From NCBI GenBank assembly GCA_031291675.1, contig JARLIO010000093.1, positions 1-59,090 of the forward strand: a stretch of DNA of 59,090 bases. The letters run 5' to 3'. The DNA is from Azospirillaceae bacterium (lineage in GTDB: Bacteria > Pseudomonadota > Alphaproteobacteria > Azospirillales > Azospirillaceae). Every line of letters starts with the position of its first letter. The first letter of the stretch is position 1. The position numbers and the translations under genes are program-made. Below, one piece after another: positions 18,295-26,687 of this stretch. The notes under the pieces were generated by a model. That model was not told the origin of the DNA. It made no database searches and saw nothing but the letters and a program-made list of their open reading frames with translations.

Positions 18295-19634
18295 CGTTCG
18301 ACTTCTTCGAGGGCGCGGCGGGCACTGGCAAAACTCACAATCTCGTGGGCCGAGCCCGGGAGCTTGTCGAAGACGGCGTGCTGGGCGAGGGGCACAAGCT
18401 TTTGGCGCTCACCTTCATGAATGGTGCGCGCCGCCGCCTTGACACGCGCCTCGGCGAGAGTCCGGCCTTCCGCAGGCGCTTTGATTGTCAGACCTTCGAT
18501 GTATTCGCCCGAACGCTGGCCGCACGGCGTAGGAGCTTGATTACGCCAGCGATGGAGGCGCAGGCTGCCGCCTTGAACGAGTTTGACGGGCCGTGCGCCC
18601 TGTCGGCGAGGCTTCTGCAATATCAAGCTGTCCAGCAATGGATTGCTCGGGCGTTTCCGCTCGTGCTCGTTGATGAGGCTCAGGATCTCGACGAATATCG
18701 GGCAGCCATTCTCCGCGGGCTTTCCTCGTCTTGCCGGATTGTTGCGGCGGCCGACGCCTTCCAGTGCCTTCATGCTGGGCGGGACACCGCGCCCCTGATG
18801 GGCTGGCTTGAGAGCGCGGGACAAACTCACCGCCTCACTCTGCCCCGGCGCACTAATCAGCAGGGTTTGTTGGCCGCCGCGTTAGCCGTGCGCGAAGGAC
18901 GGGATGTGAAGGCGGTTCTCACGGCCAAGACATTCAAGAACAGCACAACATGGAACGGCGCCGGTTTTCGCCTTTTCGAGGCGCCAGCAACGAACGCCAA
19001 TCACGCACTTTTGGCGTGGTCGATTGCCAATGACATAGCGCAGCGCCAAGGCCAAGTCGTTATTCTGACGCCGGACGCAGGCAGCGCAATTATTCGAGCG
19101 ACGCTCACGACTGTTCGGACCAAGCAACACACGCGCAAGAACAGCGGTTTGACATTCGGGCCGTATCCGCACACATGGGACCGTCACGACAATGAAGAAG
19201 CCGATGCCCTGCTGGCTGGGATAGCATTGCCGGAGATGGCTTCCTACGCCGATCTTCGAGCGCTTCTAACGCCGCAGGCCGGACACGCTGCCGTCGCGCA
19301 GGCGATCAGCCGTATGGACCGTTTGCGCCGGGCACACGGGCAAGCGGGTTTTACCTCCGCGCAAGTCAACGAGTTCGTGCGAGAGTCCGTGCGCAACCGT
19401 TCACGTCTGGGCCTCCGGCAAGACCGAGGCCATCTTGCCATGACGATTCAGCGTGCCAAAAACCGCGAATTTCCAAATGTCATCCTGCTTTGGCCGCATA
19501 CTGCGACAGGCAGCGCGGAGCATCTGCGCAGGTTGCTATACAATGGCATCACGCGCGCGCAGAACCATTGTACAGTCATTGTCCTCGGTCAGGGACGATT
19601 GAACACTCCACCTTTCGCGCCATCCGTTGCTTGA
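18291..19634 (+). CDS. UvrD-like superfamily 1 helicase (GajB-like)
   Basis: A 447-aa SF1 helicase. Walker A (EGAAGTGKTHN) is at residues ~7-17, motif Ia-like LALTFMNGARRRL at ~40-52, motif II (LVDEAQDLDE) at ~125-134, and the C-terminal motifs V/VI (LAMTIQRAKNREF and RRLLYNGITRAQ) at ~382 and ~412. It is shorter than UvrD (about 720 aa) and close to GajB in size. ATG 18291 overlaps the OLD gene stop as ATGA; an upstream in-frame start at 18153 would lie within the OLD gene and is unlikely. In Gabija the helicase senses DNA ends and activates the OLD nuclease (family knowledge); here the pair ends a long run of co-oriented defence genes. Confidence 0.85.
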   Translation: MTFDFFEGAAGTGKTHNLVGRARELVEDGVLGEGHKLLALTFMNGARRRLDTRLGESPAFRRRFDCQTFDVFARTLAARRRSLITPAMEAQAAALNEFDGPCALSARLLQYQAVQQWIARAFPLVLVDEAQDLDEYRAAILRGLSSSCRIVAAADAFQCLHAGRDTAPLMGWLESAGQTHRLTLPRRTNQQGLLAAALAVREGRDVKAVLTAKTFKNSTTWNGAGFRLFEAPATNANHALLAWSIANDIAQRQGQVVILTPDAGSAIIRATLTTVRTKQHTRKNSGLTFGPYPHTWDRHDNEEADALLAGIALPEMASYADLRALLTPQAGHAAVAQAISRMDRLRRAHGQAGFTSAQVNEFVRESVRNRSRLGLRQDRGHLAMTIQRAKNREFPNVILLWPHTATGSAEHLRRLLYNGITRAQNHCTVIVLGQGRLNTPPFAPSVA

Positions 19635-19724
19635 CGCGAAAGTCGGACCTTGTGGGCCACGAACAGGCCCATTCCTGGGGAGCTACTCTGACGCTCCGCG
19701 CCTCGTTCGGCAAATAGTCGGCTC

Positions 19725-21194
19725 ATGATGCGCCCACTGACCTATAGGAGCCTGATGGCCAGTGCCGGCATCGGTCGGCTTTCGACAGACGAAGCGTTCC
19801 TGCGCACCGGAATCCTGATCGACATGTGCGAGGCGCCGCGGCGCAAGGCCGGAATTGCCAGGGCGCTCGCCTGGTGTGACGAGTTGGAGGCCCGACACCT
19901 AAGCGCAGCCGAACGCGGCCAGCTGGACTACTTCCGCGCCAACGCCTGGAACACCCGTCGGCCGCGACGCCGGAGCGGCGACGTCTGGTTATGGGACCAG
20001 CCGGCGCTTCAGCAGGAAATTTTCTTCCTGCGCCGCGCCACCAACGCCGAAAGCTTCTCTACGGTCGAGCACTATCGTCGATGCGAGATCCTAACCAATC
20101 TCGGAAATCTGCTGAGCCACCTCGGGCGCTCGATTGAAGCGTTGGAGATCTGGAGACGAGCGCTGGGAGTTGATCCCGAATTTTGGATGGCCCGCGGCAA
20201 TCTCGGATCGGGCCTGGCGCGCCTTGGCTGGCTTCACTACGACCGCAACCAAGGTGCGGTCATGCTCCTGTCTGCGCACAAAGAACTCGTGCGCGCCCTG
20301 GGGGACGCCGAGAAATATCCGATTTTCGGCTTTCCCGAAGCGCGCGCCTATTTCGAACAGCAACGCCGCGACATCGAGGCGAACGTCAACCTATCTGCCG
20401 TCGCAGAGAATTTCGAACCTGACGGCTACGCAATCGGCCGGTCGAAACGGGAGCGCCAGTATCGCTTGTGGTGTCTGCGTCAAGACTTGTTCCTGAACCT
20501 CCTCAACGAGCTCGGCCCCGACACCGTGGCGGCACATGATCCACTGGTTCTGCCGTCATTTGTAACGAAACTCGCGGAGCCGCCAGTGCTGATCGGCTAT
20601 TTCAATCAGCTAAAGCAGGAGTTCGTATCAGCGCGGTGGGCGTTCTTCGAGGGTATCCAGGACGGCCCTGCGCACCTATCGGACAACGGCGTCCTCTTGA
20701 TCAACACGCTCGACTATCCGAGCTATGGTCTTAGTGCCGAAAAGATTCGAACGGCATATCGAACCGCGTATTCGTTGTTCGACAAGATGGCCTTTTTCCT
20801 AAATCACTATATGGCGCTTGGACACGCCGATCAGGATGTCTCCTTTCGTTCGGTGTGGCGCCCGAAGAAGGGGAAGGGGCCGCGCGGGATCCTCGCCGCG
20901 CTTGCCGCATCGAAAAACCTGCCCTTCCGCGGCCTCTACTGGGTCAGCAAGGACCTCTTCGAAGAGGCTTTTGCCGATGTGGCCGATCCGGACGCGCGCG
21001 CTCTGCACGAACTGCGCATCCACCTCGAGCACCGCTATGTGAAGGTTCACGAGCTGATGGCCGGCCCGGCGGGCCGTCAGAACGCGGCAGGCGATTTGTT
21101 CGTCGACACGCTGGCCTATTCGATCTCCCACTCAGATCTTGAGGCCCGTACGCTCCGGCTGCTAAACCGAACTTCCCACTATCGAATACAATAA
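19725..21194 (+). CDS. TPR protein with LA2681-type HEPN domain
   Basis: A 489-aa protein. Residues ~115-180 contain TPR-like helices (ILTNLGNLLSHLGRSIEALEIWRRAL, then LGSGLARLGWLHYD). The C-terminal half carries the LA2681 HEPN pattern: ARWAFFEGI near 305, a YSLFDKMAFFLNHYM helix near 345, and a catalytic-type Rx4H motif (R430 ... H435 in LRIHLEHRYVKVHE). HEPN proteins of this kind are predicted RNases used in abortive-infection-type immunity, with the TPR part sensing a trigger (family knowledge and inference). It follows the helicase gene after 90 bp on the same strand, so it may share its transcript. Two ATGs in tandem (19725 and 19728) are equally possible starts. Confidence 0.75.
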   Translation: MMRPLTYRSLMASAGIGRLSTDEAFLRTGILIDMCEAPRRKAGIARALAWCDELEARHLSAAERGQLDYFRANAWNTRRPRRRSGDVWLWDQPALQQEIFFLRRATNAESFSTVEHYRRCEILTNLGNLLSHLGRSIEALEIWRRALGVDPEFWMARGNLGSGLARLGWLHYDRNQGAVMLLSAHKELVRALGDAEKYPIFGFPEARAYFEQQRRDIEANVNLSAVAENFEPDGYAIGRSKRERQYRLWCLRQDLFLNLLNELGPDTVAAHDPLVLPSFVTKLAEPPVLIGYFNQLKQEFVSARWAFFEGIQDGPAHLSDNGVLLINTLDYPSYGLSAEKIRTAYRTAYSLFDKMAFFLNHYMALGHADQDVSFRSVWRPKKGKGPRGILAALAASKNLPFRGLYWVSKDLFEEAFADVADPDARALHELRIHLEHRYVKVHELMAGPAGRQNAAGDLFVDTLAYSISHSDLEARTLRLLNRTSHYRIQ

Positions 21195-21598
21195 CTTACT
21201 GATTCCGCTCGATAAACCTCAAGCGGAGGGTCCGGTTACTGGCTACATCGTTCGGAGGGCTTGGCGGACCGCCGATTTCTGAACTCCGGAGACCAAATCA
21301 TAACAATTCGGCTGACGCCGTGGGCCTCACGTTTGTGGGATTTACATGGACACGTTTTCGGCCTCTTTGGCCATAGAATGGCGTGTTTTCAAGCCATTAG
21401 CTGAATACCGAGCAGGAAGCTCGGGCTAAAGCTGGTGCGCGCAGCGCTTATCTACCTCTGCCTCGGGATGCATTGGGAAGAACAGCGGCGCACGAAGCGG
21501 CGGCGAAGCAAACGGCTTATCGCGAGCCAGTCGCTTCCCACGGTCGAGGATCGATTCAAGCGTAAGTATTAGCTCTTGGCCGATCAGCGGGTGACGGC
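21195..21598. other. Gene-free gap between converging defence blocks
   Basis: This 404-bp stretch separates the plus-strand HEPN gene from the minus-strand HNH gene. A short hairpin (CCGAGC-AGGAA-GCTCGG, about 21407-21423) could stop transcription. A 35-codon open frame starting near 21470 is rich in Arg/Lys and looks like debris. I see no convincing gene or RNA. Confidence 0.5.
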
Positions 21599-22615
21599 TC
21601 ACACCGGACGCTTCTCGCCCAGGACCGGAAGCTCGCCAGGGGTATATCGGCGCCCGATTTCCTGGTCGGGGCGCAGGGCGTCACTTTCGATCAGGATCAT
21701 TTCATAGGTATGCAGATTGTAGAACTGGATGGCGCCGACGACATTGCCGTCCAGATTCTCGATGCGCACGTTGATGCTGTCGTCTTGAAAGCGGACTTGG
21801 TTCGTCTCCTGGCCCGTCCAAAACGGACGATGCGAGAGCCTGGCTTTGATCTCGCCCTCGCCGTACCGGGCGTAGCGACGAAGAAAGTCCCATCGTGGCG
21901 CGAGCACCTCCTCGTGGCCGAGATGGAATGCGACGAAGTTCATGAGGACCTTGGCGATCGCCCGCTTGTGAGGTTTGTCCACCTCCGAGGTGATCTCTAC
22001 GAGGAATGACGAAGGTTCACCGGATTCAGGGCCCCAGGGGTTTTGAAAGGGAGTGCCAGGTCTGAAGTCGATCCCCGTGCGCTGAAGCGCCTCCACCATC
22101 GCATCGTGTGCTTCCCGGGACGGCGCGAGGATCTTGCACTTCCATGTTCCCCTCTCGCCGTTCGTGCCCGGCTTTCCGTAGTCGGCTTCCGGCAGGGTCA
22201 GGCCGGCGATCTGCCGCAGGAAGTAGACTTCGTCTTTGCCCGTCCTGAAATTATGGACGTGGAACTGGGCCGCGGACGGTATGAGCTGTCTGGTCGTTCC
22301 ATCGACCGCGACTCGGAGGCCGACGAAATCTCCTGCCTCGGCCGGATCGGCGAGCGTCAGACTTAGCCGCTTCTGTGGGCGGGCTTCGCTGGATAACTGG
22401 CCGCGGCTGTACCGGGAGACACCCTCATAGGTGTCGCGGGTCAGGAGCTGGTCCAATTCGCGGCCAAAATAGGCGTTGCAGTCATCGCACACGCAATCGA
22501 GCGTCGGCGTCTCGCTGCCAAACCGGCCGAATCCCTGCGGGATGACATGCTCGACCCCGCGAAACCGATCCGGAACGGTCTGACAGCAGTAGATGCAGAT
22601 CTTGTCGTTCGACAC
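21599..22615 (-). CDS. HNH endonuclease (HNH_5-like)
   Basis: A 338-aa protein whose first ~60 residues form an HNH zinc-finger nuclease: CIYC, then EHVIPQGFGRFG, then CDDCNAYFG, giving the CxxC...H...CxxCN ligands and the catalytic His of EHVIP. The remaining ~270 residues are an unrecognised domain ending in beta-rich segments. GTG 22615 was chosen because the upstream in-frame ATG (22699) would overlap the previous gene by 41 bp and add a segment with no family resemblance; a GAGG element precedes the GTG. It is the last gene of a four-gene minus-strand operon and would be the DNA-cleaving component. Confidence 0.8.
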   Translation of the reverse strand: MSNDKICIYCCQTVPDRFRGVEHVIPQGFGRFGSETPTLDCVCDDCNAYFGRELDQLLTRDTYEGVSRYSRGQLSSEARPQKRLSLTLADPAEAGDFVGLRVAVDGTTRQLIPSAAQFHVHNFRTGKDEVYFLRQIAGLTLPEADYGKPGTNGERGTWKCKILAPSREAHDAMVEALQRTGIDFRPGTPFQNPWGPESGEPSSFLVEITSEVDKPHKRAIAKVLMNFVAFHLGHEEVLAPRWDFLRRYARYGEGEIKARLSHRPFWTGQETNQVRFQDDSINVRIENLDGNVVGAIQFYNLHTYEMILIESDALRPDQEIGRRYTPGELPVLGEKRPV

Positions 22616-22658
22616 GCTGTATCCGCCCTCTTTTGGCCTGCGTCGCGCGAGGAAGAAG

Positions 22659-23423
22659 CTAACGGCCCAGCTCCTCCAGCATCTTGCGCCCAAATTCATC
22701 GACCGTGTTGAAGTCGGCGAGTAACTGGGGATGAAACGCTATCGGATCCGCGTTTTCGGTGCGCGAATGCGTCATCCAAGGACGGAAACGACCCAGCTTC
22801 TTTTGCTCGGCTTGCAGCCGGTCATATTCCTCAAACTTGCCCCCGCGCATTGCGTCACCCGATGCGCGTTCAAGTCGGTTGTATTCATCTGCTACATCCG
22901 GCGTGACTATGAACGGCGGGATGTAGAGCGGAATCCGATGGGCGAGCGCATCGCGAAAATCCTTGATGGCTTTGAACCAATCGTACCGGCTGGCAATGTA
23001 GTCTGAGAACTCCTTGGAGAACTTAGCGCGGACGGCTTTGCTCCCCAGACTCACGGATTGCGGATCGAGAGCCGCTCCGTCCGGCTTCGTCACGCCTTTC
23101 TCATAGACAAAAATCCAAGCGAGGTTGTCCAAGCAACCGAACGTATTCAGCATGAAGGACTGAATCGCGATGGTCGCATCAACGACAGTGTCGCGCTCCG
23201 GTATCGCGTCCAATTCGGGCGGTAGAAGATCGAACACGACATCGACGGCACGAATGAGGGTCCCGAGCCTTCGCGAGAATCCATGCTGGGCATGTTCCTC
23301 TGCACGGGCATCCTTATAGCCGCGCACAAGATAACGCTCACGCAGATTGGCGAACGCGCGGTTCGCTGCCGTCCTGCCTTCATGGAGTTCGGTTATCTGC
23401 GCATCCGAATAGAGAGAGGCCAC
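22659..23423 (-). CDS. Hypothetical protein with HEPN-like Rx4H motif
   Basis: A 254-aa soluble, largely helical protein. The stretch KDFRDALAHRIPLYIPP contains R157 ... H162, matching the catalytic Rx4H motif of HEPN RNases, and the helix around residues 85-110 (SFMLNTFGCLDNLAWIF) is also typical of HEPN-like HI0074/Cthe folds. I do not recognise the rest. It sits 6 bp after the membrane-protein gene and 43 bp before the HNH gene, so it is part of the same operon. RNase activity is an inference from one motif; the protein could equally be a structural helical partner. Confidence 0.65.
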   Translation of the reverse strand: MASLYSDAQITELHEGRTAANRAFANLRERYLVRGYKDARAEEHAQHGFSRRLGTLIRAVDVVFDLLPPELDAIPERDTVVDATIAIQSFMLNTFGCLDNLAWIFVYEKGVTKPDGAALDPQSVSLGSKAVRAKFSKEFSDYIASRYDWFKAIKDFRDALAHRIPLYIPPFIVTPDVADEYNRLERASGDAMRGGKFEEYDRLQAEQKKLGRFRPWMTHSRTENADPIAFHPQLLADFNTVDEFGRKMLEELGR

Positions 23424-23429
23424 CGCGCT

Positions 23430-24143
23430 CTAACCCCGCAGTCCGAAGCGAGCCAGCCAATCCGATCTCGCCGGGCCGGGCGGGCTTGCCATATTGAGGA
23501 CGATCGGCATCCGAACGCGGTTCGTGTCGGCGTCGTGAAACTCAATCGTCGCCGTCATCGTGCCGCTGCGCTGTTTCGGCATGCCGCGATGCAGGATCGT
23601 CGCCGATGCAGGGAGCGTATGCCCGGCAGGTATATTGTAGCCAGATACATACGCAGTGCCGTGCATGTTGCTATCAGGGGCCCGCATCGTCACCAAGCCC
23701 GGCAGCTCCTCGCCGCTGATCTTGGGCCGTATGAGCTTTGCTTTCAGAAGATGAAGCGGCTCGTCCTTGTGGTTCTTGACCATGCACCGCACCGTGATCT
23801 GCGTGACGTAAGAACCGTCAGTCTGCTTCGCGATCGCCCAGAAGCTTTGACTCTCAATCGGCGTGGCGACGAACTTCATCCGGGCGGTCCGGTGCGCCTC
23901 GCGCCCGGACTGCCAAGCGGGCAGATGAGATGCACTCCTGGTCGCGACCACGATCCACCCCATGAGGACCGCGAACCACAAGAACGGCGCGTATGGCGCG
24001 GCGACCAAAGCACGGAACGGCGGAGCCAGCGCGAGCGCCGTCAGCCCCAGCGCGACCGCGACCCACAACCAAAGCGGCCAACTTTTGGCCGCATCGCCCA
24101 TCTTCGCCGCAATGCCTGCCGTGTTGATCGGGTCCGCGACCAT
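23430..24143 (-). CDS. Two-TM membrane protein of unknown function
   Basis: A 237-aa protein with two predicted membrane segments near the N-terminus (residues ~22-40 and ~52-68), followed by a ~165-residue soluble domain rich in beta-strand-like segments (SYVTQITVRCMVKNHK, TMTATIEFHDADTNRVRMPI). The soluble part reads like an immunoglobulin-like or C2-like domain, but that is an impression. It begins 1 bp after the HTH gene and ends 6 bp before the HEPN-like gene. In defence cassettes small multi-TM proteins often act as membrane-disrupting effectors or anchors; there is no direct evidence for that here. Confidence 0.65.
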   Translation of the reverse strand: MVADPINTAGIAAKMGDAAKSWPLWLWVAVALGLTALALAPPFRALVAAPYAPFLWFAVLMGWIVVATRSASHLPAWQSGREAHRTARMKFVATPIESQSFWAIAKQTDGSYVTQITVRCMVKNHKDEPLHLLKAKLIRPKISGEELPGLVTMRAPDSNMHGTAYVSGYNIPAGHTLPASATILHRGMPKQRSGTMTATIEFHDADTNRVRMPIVLNMASPPGPARSDWLARFGLRG

Positions 24144-24144
24144 C

Positions 24145-24882
24145 TTAGCCCCCGTTCAGAAGCGGCATGCGCGCGGCATGGAATGCTTGCGCGACCGCGC
24201 TGACCAGCGTGTCGTTCGGTCGGAGGCCGAGCGTGCGCGTTTGAGCCAGGATCGCCTCAATGGTGCCGGACTCAGCGAGAATGTCTTGAAGATGCCCGTC
24301 CGCGATTCGTTCCAGTTGAACCGCCAGCGCGATCAGTTCGCGCTCGCGCTTCTGTTGCTCTTGCGCCGTAGGCATGGAGGGACCCGAACGCACGAAATTC
24401 GGAGCGTCGATGCGAATGCCGGTCCCGAGCCTGCGCAACAAGTTCCGCAGCGTGGGCGCCTGTTCGTCGCTGCCGTCAATGGCACGTTGAAGCTCCATCA
24501 TGTTCCAGAGATCATACCGCTCTCCCTCCAGCACGAAGGGATTGAAGAACCGAGGATGACTCGCGAGCATCTGAACGCGACAGAGAACCGCCGCGTTCGA
24601 CAGATGGGATTCTTGCTGCATCATCGCCATGCGCTGCGGTCCCTGCGAGGACAGCATCATCGGCCCATCCGCATAGATCAGCGTCACCGGGCCGCGTAGC
24701 GGTTCTTCCTGCCGCAGACGCCGGTCCCATATCTTCACGCCGTTCGCCGCAATAGTCGATAGTTCGCCGACCTGTGCCTCCCAATTCTGGATCGTCGTGC
24801 GGGTGACGCCCATCTTGTCGCCGAGTTCTTGCTGGCTCAGCCCGTAGCTGGTGCGCCACCTGCGAAAATCGCTTCCGTTCAT
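24145..24882 (-). CDS. XRE-type HTH protein heading the minus-strand cassette
   Basis: A 245-aa protein with an XRE-type helix-turn-helix at residues ~5-38 (FRRWRTSYGLSQQELGDKMGVTRTTIQNWE is split across these helices) and an unrecognised helical C-terminal region of ~200 residues. ATG 24882 is preceded by GAAGGCGGAAGG, a good ribosome site; a TTG five codons upstream is less likely. The promoter at 24915-24943 places the transcript start about 25 bp before this ATG. As the first gene of the operon it is the likely regulator of the cassette. The large C-terminal part suggests a ligand- or partner-sensing role beyond simple repression. Confidence 0.75.
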   Translation of the reverse strand: MNGSDFRRWRTSYGLSQQELGDKMGVTRTTIQNWEAQVGELSTIAANGVKIWDRRLRQEEPLRGPVTLIYADGPMMLSSQGPQRMAMMQQESHLSNAAVLCRVQMLASHPRFFNPFVLEGERYDLWNMMELQRAIDGSDEQAPTLRNLLRRLGTGIRIDAPNFVRSGPSMPTAQEQQKRERELIALAVQLERIADGHLQDILAESGTIEAILAQTRTLGLRPNDTLVSAVAQAFHAARMPLLNGG

Positions 24883-24914
24883 GCCTTCCGCCTTCAATAT
24901 ACGGTTGGCACGCT

Positions 24915-24943
24915 ATCATAAACCATTTGGTGTCCATAGCCAA
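24915..24943 (-). promoter_or_regulatory. Promoter of the HTH-TM-HEPN-HNH operon
   Basis: On the minus strand a -35 TTGGCT (24938-24943) and a -10 TATGAT (24915-24920) are separated by exactly 17 bp. The region is AT-rich compared with its surroundings and includes a CCAAA/TTTGG inverted repeat just upstream that could be an operator for the HTH protein. Confidence 0.6.
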
Positions 24944-25042
24944 AAAATTTGGCACACAGCGATTAGCGCTACTGGACCGGTCGCAGTTTACTGGGCCGGG
25001 CTCGACGTTGCTGCCGGAAACCCCGCAAGGGTAGTTGTCGTG

Positions 25043-25050
25043 TAAGAAGT
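25043..25050. repeat. Target-site duplication of IS66 element (left copy)
   Basis: TAAGAAGT lies directly outside the left inverted repeat and is repeated exactly at 27520-27527. Eight-bp duplications are characteristic of IS66 insertions. Confidence 0.93.
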
Positions 25051-25076
25051 GTAAGCGTCCGACGGAGGCCGCGGGA

Positions 25077-26639
25077 TTACTGCTTGACGGTTGCTGCGGC
25101 TGTATCGGCTGATGCATCGATGTTCCATGGCAGCAACTCGGCGACGCGGTTAACTGAGTGGTCGGCGATGCAGCTGATGACGTGCCGCAGGTAGGCTTCG
25201 GGGTCGAGGCCGTTCAGCTTGGCGGTTTGGATGAGGCTGTAGATGGCGGCGGCCCGCTCACCGCCTGCGTTCGATCCGGCGAACAACCAGTTCTTCCTGC
25301 CCAGCGCCACAGGCCTGATCGCGCGCTCGACCGGATTGTTGTCGATCGCGATGGTGCCATCGTCCACGTAGCGGGTCAGCGCGGCCCAGCGTGATAGCGC
25401 GTAACGAATTGCCACTGCGACGTCGCCGCGACCGGGCACCTTCGTCAAGGTCATCTCCAACCAGGAGCGCAGGTCATCCAGCAACGGGGCTGCTTCGGTC
25501 TGGCGGGCGTGGCGGCGTAGGTCGGGTGGCTTGCCGGTGATCGCCGTCTCGATGGCATACAGGGCGGCGATGCGGGTCAGCGCCTCCTGCGCGATCGGCG
25601 AGTTACCTGCGGCGTGGATGTCGTGGAATTTGCGCCGCACATGAGCCCAGCACGCAGCCTCCGCGACACGGTCTGTATTGTACAGCCCGTTGAACCCGGC
25701 ATAGCCGTCGGCCTGCAACACGCCTGTAAATCCGGCCAGGTGCGCCCTGGGGTGCTCGCCCCGGCGGTCGGCGGTGTAGCGGTAGCGGACGGCGGGCGCG
25801 GCCGTCCCAGCATACGGCCGCTCGTCGCGCAGGTAGGCCCACAGCCGCCCGGTGCTGGTCTTACCGGTTCCTGGGGCCAGAACCGGCACCGGCGTGTCGT
25901 CAGCATGTAGGCGAGCGCCAGCCATGACGTGATGCTCCAGCGCGTCTACCAACGGGCGGAGCAGCGCGGCACTCTGCCCCACCCAATCGGCCAGGGTGGA
26001 GCGCTCGAGCTCGACGCCCTCTCGCGCGTAGATCTCCGACTGGCGGTAGAGCGGCAGGTGGTCGCAGAACTTGGCCACCAGCACGTGCGCCAGCAGGCCG
26101 GGTCCCGCGCGGCCGCGGCGGATTGGCAGGCTGGGTGCCGGGGCTTGCGTGATGGTCTCGCACTGGCGGCAGGAGAACTTCGGCCGCACATGGCGCACCA
26201 CCCGAAATGAGGCCGGGACGTAATCCAGCACCTCCGTCACATCCTCTCCCAGGCGCCGCAGAGTACCGCCGCAGGCCGGGCACTCACAGGCGGTGACGTG
26301 CTCGACAACATGGCGCGGCAGATGATCCGGCAAGGGGCGACGCGCTGGTCTGGCATGGCGGGGTTCGTCGGATGGTTCAGCGGCAGGGGTGGCGGCGTCT
26401 TGCGCGCCTTGCTCCTCCTCCAGGTCCTCCAGCGCCAGCTCCAGCTGGGTGATCGCCGCGTCCAGCTTCTCCGACGAACGGCCGAACTGCGTGCGACGAA
26501 GCTTGGCCAGCTGCGCCCGGAGCAGCTCGATACGGGCCGCCTGACCGTCCAGCGCGGCCTGCTGGCGCAGGATCGTCGCCGCCTGCGACGCGATCAGCGC
26601 GCGCACCTCATCGGACAGGACGGACAGGTCAATAGCCAC
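25077..26639 (-). CDS. tnpC: IS66 family transposase TnpC
   Basis: A 520-aa DDE transposase of the IS66 type. The N-terminus is a coiled-coil leucine-zipper region (residues ~15-85). A zinc-finger motif follows (CECPACGG and CRQCE, residues ~118-162). The catalytic domain contains ADDTPV (~247-252), DGYAGFNGLY (~311-320) and the ENNPVERAIRP-like stretch seen here as IDNNPVERAIRPVALGRKNW. The final LLPWNID motif is the standard C-terminus. The stop lies 26 bp inside the left end of the element. The frame is intact, so it is probably functional. Confidence 0.96.
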   Translation of the reverse strand: MAIDLSVLSDEVRALIASQAATILRQQAALDGQAARIELLRAQLAKLRRTQFGRSSEKLDAAITQLELALEDLEEEQGAQDAATPAAEPSDEPRHARPARRPLPDHLPRHVVEHVTACECPACGGTLRRLGEDVTEVLDYVPASFRVVRHVRPKFSCRQCETITQAPAPSLPIRRGRAGPGLLAHVLVAKFCDHLPLYRQSEIYAREGVELERSTLADWVGQSAALLRPLVDALEHHVMAGARLHADDTPVPVLAPGTGKTSTGRLWAYLRDERPYAGTAAPAVRYRYTADRRGEHPRAHLAGFTGVLQADGYAGFNGLYNTDRVAEAACWAHVRRKFHDIHAAGNSPIAQEALTRIAALYAIETAITGKPPDLRRHARQTEAAPLLDDLRSWLEMTLTKVPGRGDVAVAIRYALSRWAALTRYVDDGTIAIDNNPVERAIRPVALGRKNWLFAGSNAGGERAAAIYSLIQTAKLNGLDPEAYLRHVISCIADHSVNRVAELLPWNIDASADTAAATVKQ

Positions 26640-26687
26640 GCCGCATTATGCCGGGACACTTGGGAACAGTACAGGCTGGATGATGCA

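Noticed and set aside
23283-24699. Two long plus-strand open frames opposite the membrane-protein and HTH genes
   Set aside because: Arg/His-rich shadow translations of a high-GC coding strand; no domain, no start signal, and they conflict with a compact, motif-bearing minus-strand operon.
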